Part shown: positions 1 through 6,880 of the stretch, one piece after another
How positions within the stretch are numbered: the stretch's first letter is position 1
Layout of the letters: the number at the start of each line of letters is the position of its first letter
Source: DAINRZ01 sp964634885
GTDB lineage: Bacteria > Bacteroidota > Ignavibacteria > Kapaibacteriales > UBA2268
Direction of reading: 5' to 3'
Assembly: GCA_964634885.1 (NCBI GenBank)
Contig: CAZWLN010000064.1
Location: forward strand, 1-24,842
DNA: 24,842 bases
Translations under genes and position numbers: made by a program
The notes under the pieces: model-generated
The model's input: the letters and a program-made list of their open reading frames with translations, nothing else
What the model was told of the DNA's origin: nothing
Databases searched by the model: none

Positions 1-13
1 TGCTGCCGCAGCC

Positions 14-33
14 ACCCCTCTTCTTAGAGGGGT
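14..33. repeat. REP-like hairpin, left arm of an inverted doublet
   Basis: A perfect 8-bp stem (ACCCCTCT / AGAGGGGT) encloses the 4-base loop TCTT. Its core matches, in inverted orientation, the core of the second hairpin at 52-73. No T-run follows on either strand, so it does not look like an intrinsic terminator. It lies beyond the end of the leftward gene cluster. The pairing with the second hairpin resembles the BIME/REP arrangement of other bacteria. Whether it is multicopy in the genome cannot be seen here. Confidence 0.6.
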
Positions 34-51
34 TAAGACCTGAGACAACGC

Positions 52-73
52 TCCCCCTCTAACAAGAGGGGGA
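52..73. repeat. REP-like hairpin, right arm of an inverted doublet
   Basis: A perfect 9-bp stem (TCCCCCTCT / AGAGGGGGA) encloses the loop AACA and is followed by a G-rich stretch at 75-80. Read on the minus strand, CCCTCTTGTTAGAGGG differs from the first hairpin's CCCTCTTCTTAGAGGG by one loop base, so the two are an inverted pair separated by 18 bp. Mobilised REP-type elements are one explanation; a transcript-end structure protecting the 3' end of the cluster mRNA is another. Confidence 0.6.
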
Positions 74-201
74 CGGGGGGTGTGTAATGGCGCTTTATTA
101 CTATATCTTTGTCAGATCACCTATTGCTGCAAATACCCATAATCGTAATGATAGATACTCTTTCAACCCATACTGAACAGCGAAGAACCTAATTAATACT
201 C

Positions 202-3200
202 TTAGTAATCAATTCGAACGATGTTACAGTTGTAGGTTCTTCCGCAGTGATCAAGCTTGCACATGTAAAATCCCGGGGGCAGCTTACCTGCGTCAAACCG
301 GATTTCATGGACACCCGGTTCTACCGTGGAATTAAATACATCGGCTACTTTTTCTCCCAGGATATTATAAATTGAAATTCCGGCAGTTGAAACGCCTGTA
401 GTATTAAACCGAATGTTTATGTACGAATCGAAAGGATTGGGATAGACGCTCAACGGCACATTGGGTTCGACAGGGTTGTCTTCGGCTCCTACCTGCAGTG
501 AATCTGTGGGTTTAGGGCAGAAAGACCAACTCAGTATATCATGGTTTTCGTGGGAATTGGCGGTAGCGGCAGTAAACCCTACATAAGCGAATTCTTCCCT
601 GTTCAGGCCTATGTAGTTTTCAAGCCTGAAATCGGGTATTTCAAGGACAGGGACTTTGAATTCCTTTGTCTCGCTCAGATATATGCTCAGAAGGTCAGGC
701 TTAATATTATATTCTATCCTGACATAATAGGGAGTGTCGTCGGGTTTGATAGTCATAATAGTATCGGTGATGGCCAGATTGGCTTCTTTCGTGTGCTTCG
801 CAGAATTGGGCTGCCTTCCGAGGCTTTGAACAGCGATATGATTGCCGTTGGGGTCTTTGTAATCGAACAACTGTGTCGAGTCATTCCGGAACATATCAAA
901 CTCGATTGCAACGCTGTTGGGGATTTCCTCGTAGCCGATGCCGCCGCCATAGGTTCCGACACTCCCCACTCCTTCATTCTGTATTACGAAAGCAATGCCG
1001 TCGGCGCCCGGAAGAGAGTTTTCGGTAGTAGTATGATTCTGCCCGTTTGACATTGAAAAGCCGAATTCGGTAACAAACCCCTTCCTAACGGGCATCATCA
1101 GCTTACGCCAGGCGGCTCCGTGAACGTTGACAACCGAAGAAGTAAGCCTGATCCTGTCGTTCACTCTTTTTGCCTGGCCGCTGTAACTCATGAAGAGGTC
1201 ATCGGCAAAATCGTCATAGACAAACTGCGATTCATCGCAATCTGATTTAATGATGCTGATTACCGCAACCGGCCTTTTGCCGCATGGGCCTTCCAGGAAC
1301 AAAGTGTCAATTACAGGATTGGTATTTTTGATAAGTATGCACAGTTCGACGCTGTCGGTCTCTTTCGGAGCAAGGGTGTCAGGAGTAACATATTTGATTG
1401 TGATAGCCGGCTTCTTTACTGTCAAGTCTTTAATAATCTGTTGGAATGAACCATAGTTGTACAAGGGCACTTTGAAACAGTATTCAGTGTTCACATCGAC
1501 CTGTGGACGGCAGACAGGCAGTGTGTCTGCGTTCACAGCCCAGGGATGGCATACGGTAAAGCCGGGAATCGGGTAATCCTTAATTATGACATTGCCCGAA
1601 GTGTCGCGGGCAGTAATGGTAAACCGACCGTCTTTGTATATGTCAACAAGTACGGCGCTGAAATTCACATACTTATCATATCTCTGGTAGCTGCCGATAG
1701 ACACATTGACATTCTCTTCCTTCTCCACGGGTGAAAGGACATCGGAAATGCCGGAGTCGGAACCGGCAGAATCGGTAACGGTACCAAAAACGGAGAAACA
1801 GGAGTCGATCGCAGAAATCACTGGCGGCAGGTCGAGCCGCGTAAAACTCATCCCGCCGATATAACCGTAGGAGTTGGCATAACCGTAACCGTAAACGAAA
1901 ACTCCGAAACCATCGCTGCAAGCCAGTTCATGTACACCGTCGGTAACGGACAGATGTACATACGAATAGCCCGAATTCTTTATGGTTCGAAATTCGGAGG
2001 ACGGTACGGGATTATTGTCCAAACGGAAGGATGCTATTGATTGATCCTGTACTATGGCAGTAATATACTGCTCTTCATATACCTTTTCATAATCCATGTA
2101 ATAGTTGTCAAATTCATAAGCCTGGAGATTGATTACCCTGTAGCTGTTCATAAATTGTTCCTTCGGCGGCATTACCATTATGAACGGATCACCGGTGTAG
2201 CCTTCAATGGCAGCATCGAAAGAAGAAGTCTTTTTGTACTGTACCACCAGTATCGGGCCCGTGCCGGTTACTACACCCGGATCGATAAGTTTTCCTTCTT
2301 TGTACTCGCCTTTGTCGAGCGTGTCAACGACAGTCCCGTCGATGCCGATAATATTACCGTCGCTCCCGGACATGATCCTGTAAAGGTCCGATCCGTCAGT
2401 TGACACACCGGTCGGAGGATAGTACGGTACAAGAAAAGCATTCTGCCCCCATGTTACAATCGGGGGTATCTGTTCGATGAGGATATCCCTGGAACTGTAC
2501 CCGTCAGTGTTGGCAATCGGTACAGTGGCACGCTGGTGGCCGCAAAAGAGGGCTAACGGCTTTGAAGAAGTAATCTTCGTGCCTGTCAGGTCGTAATACA
2601 GGTTCTGAGTGTTATAATCAGCCTGTACAAGATAGACCTCGCCTTTGTTCAGTTTCACTTTCTGTTTAATCAACTGATTATAGCGGGTTGGGCAGGTGGG
2701 CAGGATTGTAATTTCGTTGTCGTCCTCGGCAGAAACTACGGCAAATTCGGAAGGAGTAGTCTGTTCATTCACATCTGAAAACATTTCGCCGTCAGTATTA
2801 TAAGACATTACAATATGTTCGGTGCCTAATGCATCCGTCGGGTAAACGAGAAAGGCTTCACTGGTGGTTACTGCCTGGCTGTGGGCATATACTGTGATAT
2901 CTTCGTTGCTCACGACATGGAAAGCCATGTTGGAAACTATTTCGCTCTGGTACCTGTTCGGATTGTCCGGCTGGATTATCTTTCCGCTCAGATTGAAACC
3001 GAACAGTTCACAATTGTAATAGCATACCTTAAATGTATATACTTCCGAGGGGTTTGCGATGGTAAAGTTTTCATGATGTTGTACGCCGGACCTTTCATAG
3101 TATTCGATGGAGCCGGAAGCAGGCTTCTCCGAAGTAATGAAAATGTACAGGGAATCTCCCAGCTTGTACCTTTCGTCGGCGTAATAGAATCCTGTGTGAT

Positions 3201-3345
3201 AATTGGGGAGGAATGTCAGCCAGAAATCCCTGCCTTTACTGTCTATGAGTTTCTGGGCGCCGAGCGGCGAGAAACCTCCGAAGAAAGGCAACCCAAGCAG
3301 TAGTGCTAATAATGTATTCTTTAAAAATCTGTACCTCAATTTCAT
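202..3345 (-). CDS. IgGFc-binding-like protein with L-type lectin domain and T9SS sorting domain
   Basis: Predicted secreted, surface-attached binding protein of 1,047 residues. A signal peptide (about 1-31, ending in GAQ) is followed by a domain running from 'GRDFWLTF' (residue 38) to a Tyr/Gly-rich 'SYGYIGG' near 500, typical of the IgGFc-binding N-terminal family. Residues 508-700 are unassigned, possibly Ig-like. An L-type lectin-like domain spans about 705-945: 'GADGIAFVIQN' (near 780), 'AIEFDMFRN' (near 812) and 'DPNGNH' (near 830) keep the residues that bind metal and sugar in legume-type lectins. A YPNP-type sorting domain (965-1047) should direct export through T9SS. An in-frame TTG lies two codons upstream, but ATG at 3345 (MKLRYRF) gives a normal signal peptide. 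It sits 76 bp after the preceding gene. Its lectin and tail are homologous to those of the seven neighbours, but its N-terminal half is unrelated. The actual ligand is unknown. Confidence 0.93.
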   Translation of the reverse strand: MKLRYRFLKNTLLALLLGLPFFGGFSPLGAQKLIDSKGRDFWLTFLPNYHTGFYYADERYKLGDSLYIFITSEKPASGSIEYYERSGVQHHENFTIANPSEVYTFKVCYYNCELFGFNLSGKIIQPDNPNRYQSEIVSNMAFHVVSNEDITVYAHSQAVTTSEAFLVYPTDALGTEHIVMSYNTDGEMFSDVNEQTTPSEFAVVSAEDDNEITILPTCPTRYNQLIKQKVKLNKGEVYLVQADYNTQNLYYDLTGTKITSSKPLALFCGHQRATVPIANTDGYSSRDILIEQIPPIVTWGQNAFLVPYYPPTGVSTDGSDLYRIMSGSDGNIIGIDGTVVDTLDKGEYKEGKLIDPGVVTGTGPILVVQYKKTSSFDAAIEGYTGDPFIMVMPPKEQFMNSYRVINLQAYEFDNYYMDYEKVYEEQYITAIVQDQSIASFRLDNNPVPSSEFRTIKNSGYSYVHLSVTDGVHELACSDGFGVFVYGYGYANSYGYIGGMSFTRLDLPPVISAIDSCFSVFGTVTDSAGSDSGISDVLSPVEKEENVNVSIGSYQRYDKYVNFSAVLVDIYKDGRFTITARDTSGNVIIKDYPIPGFTVCHPWAVNADTLPVCRPQVDVNTEYCFKVPLYNYGSFQQIIKDLTVKKPAITIKYVTPDTLAPKETDSVELCILIKNTNPVIDTLFLEGPCGKRPVAVISIIKSDCDESQFVYDDFADDLFMSYSGQAKRVNDRIRLTSSVVNVHGAAWRKLMMPVRKGFVTEFGFSMSNGQNHTTTENSLPGADGIAFVIQNEGVGSVGTYGGGIGYEEIPNSVAIEFDMFRNDSTQLFDYKDPNGNHIAVQSLGRQPNSAKHTKEANLAITDTIMTIKPDDTPYYVRIEYNIKPDLLSIYLSETKEFKVPVLEIPDFRLENYIGLNREEFAYVGFTAATANSHENHDILSWSFCPKPTDSLQVGAEDNPVEPNVPLSVYPNPFDSYINIRFNTTGVSTAGISIYNILGEKVADVFNSTVEPGVHEIRFDAGKLPPGFYMCKLDHCGRTYNCNIVRIDY

Positions 3346-3421
3346 AGGCAAAAATCACACAATTGTACATTTTTACCTATTAAACGCTCTAATCACCGAA
3401 TTCTTGTAATAGCTACAGTCA

Positions 3422-6400
3422 TTAATTTTTCAGGAATCCCTGGGTTCGGAAAGCTCCATTTGCACTGATTGCAGCGACAAAATAGTACCCGCAAGGCAGA
3501 CCTGACACATCGACCCTTGTGCTGCCTTCGGCCGTCAGGCTTTTCACTTCACGGCCCATGATGTTATAGATCATGATATTGCTTCTGCCCTCTCCGGGAT
3601 TGATGTACAGGTAATCACCCACGGGATTGGGGTAAACCAATATATCCGAAGTGTAATCATCACTTTCTTCTTCGACACCTGTCTGCTGCGAGTCGGTAGG
3701 CTTCGGGCAGAACTTCCACGACAGTATGTCATGGTTCTGGTAGGAGCTTCCTGTTGCCGAGGTAAAACCTACGTAAGCCCATTCGCCCTCGTAAAGGTCA
3801 AGAAGTTTTGAAAGGTCGGGATTTTTTACAACAAGCTTTGGGTTGCCGTATGAATTCTGGTTATTGCTTAGGAAAATCTTCAGGGCTTCTTCCTTTGCAT
3901 TATATTCTATCTTCGAATAATATATAGCAGCACTTTTCATTTCCGGCAAAGTGCTTGTTAACCCGAGTTCTGCTCCCGACTTATGATTCGAGGAATTGGG
4001 TTCTTTTCCTTTCGACATTACTGCAATGTGGTTCCCGTTGGGATCTCCAAGGTTTTCAATCTGGTTCCCGTCGTTGTCGAACAGGTCGAATTCGACAGCC
4101 AGGCTGTTCGGTATCGGGTCGTACCCGATCCGGCCGCCGATGTTCCCTATTGCTTTGCCGTCCTGGTTCTGAATCACAAACGCCAGGCCGTCGGCTCCGG
4201 GACAACTGCTGTCCGCTTGTACATCGTTTACTCCTCCGGTCAAACGGAAAGAGAATTCCGTTGAAAATCCGTTCTTAACGGGCATCTGGTACTTGTACCA
4301 GGCAGCCCCTACCCTGTTAACCCCGGATTCGGTAAGTCTTACTTTTGCGTTGTAATTTTTTGCCTTACCGGCGTAACTGATGTTAGCGTCGTCAGAGAAA
4401 TCTGTGTACTCAAATCCTGTCTCGTCGCAGCTGTCGCTTATTGTTCCAAATTCGAAAAATACTCCGTCAGCTTCACCATTTCTGGTTTTCTGGTAGGCAT
4501 TACTTGTTGTTTTCAGGTTATCGCTGTTTGTTCGGGCAGCGACAAGAAGATTGTTTTTTGAATTCAATGCCAATCCTCCTAAATAGTCATTGGCCCAACC
4601 GCCCAAAAATGTAGAATACTGATATTTCCCAGCCTTGTCGAGGATAAGCATGTAAAGATCCAACATTCCCTGGTGTTTTCTTTGATAGGCAGTGTCCGAG
4701 GTAAAAAGTCCCTGATCCAAAAGTGCTTTGCAAAATATTATGTTATGATTCTTATCTATTGCAATTCTGCCTTCAAAATCAATAATACCTTCAAAAACCA
4801 TCCCCAAACCTCCCCAAAATGTGCTCCACAGCAGCTTGCCGTCTTTGTCCAATTTAATTGAAAAATAATCACAATATCCTGTTGAGGTTTTATTATATGC
4901 CCCCGGAGTAGTATAGAAATCATGACTCCATGTCATTCCCATGGCTGCAACGCTGCCATCATCATCGACAGCAAGACCGAAGCCGAATTCACTACCTGAA
5001 CCTCCAAACAAAGTTGACCACAAAATATTAAAATCCTTATCAAATTTTGTTATGAATAACTCCATAGAATCTATACTTTGATGTATTTCATTTTTTAATA
5101 TATAGTCCGGACTAAATGTAAAACCGCTGATAATGATATTATCATCTTTATCCAATGCAATATTTTTAATGTAGTCCTGACTATTCCCTCCCCAATAGCT
5201 TGAATAAACACGGTTGTAATTCCTGTCAAATTTGACAATGAAACAGTCAGTTTTACCACTTACAGTGTCCCTGAAAGCATCGGCTGATACAGGGAAACCG
5301 GAACTATCGACAGAGCCGCAAACAAAAACATCACCGGAACTGTTTGTTGCCAAATCTTCAACAGATTCTCTTCCGGGGCCTCCATAGAGAGTTAAATAAT
5401 TCAGGTGGCCATTTGAATTAATGTTACCCAGATATGCTTCATACATACCTCCATTGAGTTGGTTCTGGAATGCATTTGGTGTAATCGGGAAGTTTTTACT
5501 GTTGGTAATACCGCTGAACCATACGGAATTGTCATATGGGCTGACGTCAAGATCGATGAGCGATTCTCCGCTTGTTCCGCCGAGAAAAGTACACCACAAC
5601 AAATTATGATTTTCACTAAATTTGACCAGAATCAAATCACCGGCTCCGGAAAGTGTCTTTTGAAAGCATCCTTCAGTCGTTGGGAAATCGGGGTTCACTG
5701 AACTGCCGCCGGCATAGATGTCATCATTGGCATCATATTCTACAGAGCTGATTTCATCATCATTTGCTTTACCTATATAGCTTACCCAAATTGCACTGGC
5801 ATAGTATTCCTGTACCCTGGCTTCCTTCTCCTTCACAGGGTCCCACTCCTCTGTCTCACTGCCGATCACAACGCGGCAGCAGTTCCCGAGTTTCTTCTCA
5901 AGGATTGTAGCTGAGAGGGTTCCGTACAGTTGTGCCAGGCTGTTCCGGTTTTCCCCGTAAAGCTGCATCACCAGCATATCTTCCCTGACAGACAACTGCA
6001 TTCCAACGCCTTCAGCCAGTTCAGGATAGTCGATTGTACCATAGGCAGGTATATTAGTTAAACCGTCTTTACATTGAGGAAGGTAGTAATTGAAATAGCC
6101 GGACTCTTTGTCTTTGTATTCATGCCGGGCTGATTTAATACCCGGAACAGGAAGGTCGGTACGTGTCGTCCTGCAGTACCTGTTTTCATCCTCAAAGGCC
6201 CTGTTTGCCGGTAGCTTCCCGGAAAAAGTATCAGACACATGTTGTTCGTCGGTTACTACGCTGACGAAACTCAGCCCTGTCTCCGTAACATATACGGTGT
6301 ACCCCCTGATGGTTCCATAGCAAAGGACATCGTTCCTTGTCTTCTTGTCCCAATCCACTACCTGCCCGCGGTTTTCGATGAAGAAACCGCCAAAAGAGTA

Positions 6401-6463
6401 GGCCGGCACTGAAAGAAATAATACAAATAATAATACTTTGACTGTTTGTAAAGACTTTTTCAT
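3422..6463 (-). CDS. SBBP beta-propeller / L-type lectin / T9SS-sorted surface protein (copy 1)
   Basis: Predicted secreted glycan-binding protein, 1,013 residues. Signal peptide 1-23 (ends AYS), N-terminal domain about 28-225 opening with 'FIENRGQVVD', seven SBBP repeats of about 60 residues (228-670) each starting with a W/Y-S-T-Y-x-G-G type strand, lectin domain 677-915 with 'GADGLAFVIQN' (about 755), 'AVEFDLFDN' (about 788) and 'DPNGNH' (about 806), then sorting domain 941-1013 beginning 'VYPNPVGDY'. An upstream in-frame ATG at 6469 exists, but ATG at 6463 aligns with the starts of the next two close paralogues (MKLSLQ, MKTSLQ) and is preferred. The gene is mosaic: 123 bp of its lectin region are identical to the copy at 6571-9630, whereas its sorting domain matches the copy at 22537-24842. 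The blade fold is inferred from the repeats; no enzymatic motif was seen. Confidence 0.94.
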   Translation of the reverse strand: MKKSLQTVKVLLFVLFLSVPAYSFGGFFIENRGQVVDWDKKTRNDVLCYGTIRGYTVYVTETGLSFVSVVTDEQHVSDTFSGKLPANRAFEDENRYCRTTRTDLPVPGIKSARHEYKDKESGYFNYYLPQCKDGLTNIPAYGTIDYPELAEGVGMQLSVREDMLVMQLYGENRNSLAQLYGTLSATILEKKLGNCCRVVIGSETEEWDPVKEKEARVQEYYASAIWVSYIGKANDDEISSVEYDANDDIYAGGSSVNPDFPTTEGCFQKTLSGAGDLILVKFSENHNLLWCTFLGGTSGESLIDLDVSPYDNSVWFSGITNSKNFPITPNAFQNQLNGGMYEAYLGNINSNGHLNYLTLYGGPGRESVEDLATNSSGDVFVCGSVDSSGFPVSADAFRDTVSGKTDCFIVKFDRNYNRVYSSYWGGNSQDYIKNIALDKDDNIIISGFTFSPDYILKNEIHQSIDSMELFITKFDKDFNILWSTLFGGSGSEFGFGLAVDDDGSVAAMGMTWSHDFYTTPGAYNKTSTGYCDYFSIKLDKDGKLLWSTFWGGLGMVFEGIIDFEGRIAIDKNHNIIFCKALLDQGLFTSDTAYQRKHQGMLDLYMLILDKAGKYQYSTFLGGWANDYLGGLALNSKNNLLVAARTNSDNLKTTSNAYQKTRNGEADGVFFEFGTISDSCDETGFEYTDFSDDANISYAGKAKNYNAKVRLTESGVNRVGAAWYKYQMPVKNGFSTEFSFRLTGGVNDVQADSSCPGADGLAFVIQNQDGKAIGNIGGRIGYDPIPNSLAVEFDLFDNDGNQIENLGDPNGNHIAVMSKGKEPNSSNHKSGAELGLTSTLPEMKSAAIYYSKIEYNAKEEALKIFLSNNQNSYGNPKLVVKNPDLSKLLDLYEGEWAYVGFTSATGSSYQNHDILSWKFCPKPTDSQQTGVEEESDDYTSDILVYPNPVGDYLYINPGEGRSNIMIYNIMGREVKSLTAEGSTRVDVSGLPCGYYFVAAISANGAFRTQGFLKN
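3554..3651 (-). repeat. 98-bp perfect repeat shared with 22669-22766
   Basis: Partner of the identical tract in copy 7. It codes for the start of the copy 1 sorting domain, including 'YPNPVGDYLY'. Confidence 0.95.
4164..4286 (-). repeat. 123-bp perfect repeat shared with 7313-7435
   Basis: This segment of copy 1, coding for the first half of the lectin domain up to 'GADGLAFVIQN', is identical to copy 2 at an offset of 3,149 bp, equal to the stop-to-stop distance of the two genes. Flanking sequence on both sides has several differences per 60 bp. Confidence 0.95.
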
Positions 6464-6508
6464 ACTCATTGCTCATGTATCTGACACAATAAATTAATTC
6501 CTTTATCC

Positions 6509-6525
6509 GGGAATTTACCATTCCC
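6509..6525 (-). promoter_or_regulatory. Small hairpin in the leader of copy 1
   Basis: A perfect 6-bp inverted repeat (GGGAAT / ATTCCC, 5-base loop) lies about 45 bp upstream of the ATG at 6463. At the exactly equivalent place upstream of copy 2 (9674-9690) a related 5-bp stem GAATT / AATTC occurs. No T-run follows on the minus strand. It could be an operator half-pair, an mRNA leader structure, or chance. Confidence 0.25.
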
Positions 6526-6529
6526 AAAA

Positions 6530-6880
6530 TTTAGTGACACATGAATGAGCAAAAGGTCTCAATTATTTTTTCATTTTTTTACAAATGTACCAGAAAATTT
6601 TTGCATTCTTTCGCTGAGAACCCTTACAATGTAGCATCCACGAGGCAGCCCCGATACGTCAATCCCAGCACTGCCTTCCACCATCACACTTTTCACTTCC
6701 CTGCCCATCAGGTCACAGATTACCAGTCTGTCACCCGTTTCACCGGCATTGACACTAAGATAATCTTCTACTGGGTTGGGATACAAAACCAATCCGGAAC
6801 TGTTGACCGGAGTTTCTTCTTCCACATCTGTCTGCTGCGAGTCGGTCGGCTTAGGGCAGAACTTCCACGACAGTATGTCA
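6530..6880 (-). repeat. Near-identical block shared with 9695-10045, crossing a stop codon
   Basis: This stretch covers the end of the upstream spacer of copy 1, the TGA stop of copy 2 and about 300 bp of its sorting and linker coding region. It matches 9695-10045 at a constant offset of 3,165 bp with only scattered differences; runs of 49 (6547-6595) and 52 bp (6597-6648) are perfect. The non-coding part is as well conserved as the coding part, which points to recent duplication or conversion rather than protein-level selection. Confidence 0.9.

Noticed and set aside
14..73. Hairpins as intrinsic terminators of the cluster
   Set aside because: No T-run follows either stem on the minus strand; a REP-like repeat fits better.
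104..111. TATCTTTG on the plus strand, a perfect -7 box
   Set aside because: No credible plus-strand gene follows; it would only drive antisense RNA into the end of the IgGFc-like gene, and the -33 match (TGTG) is partial.
3983..4264. Plus-strand open frames opposite the lectin coding region, recurring at the same place in most copies (for example 7129-7413, 10345-10761, 13435-13704, 23101-23676)
   Set aside because: They mirror the conserved sense protein in a fixed antisense frame, have no leader or domain of their own, and appear only because the sense codons are conserved.
6526..6565. TTTTG / AAATTTTG as a promoter for copy 1
   Set aside because: The spacing of about 17 bp is shorter than the usual 19-21 and the -7 box lacks its first T; the aligned copy 2 spacer does not keep it.
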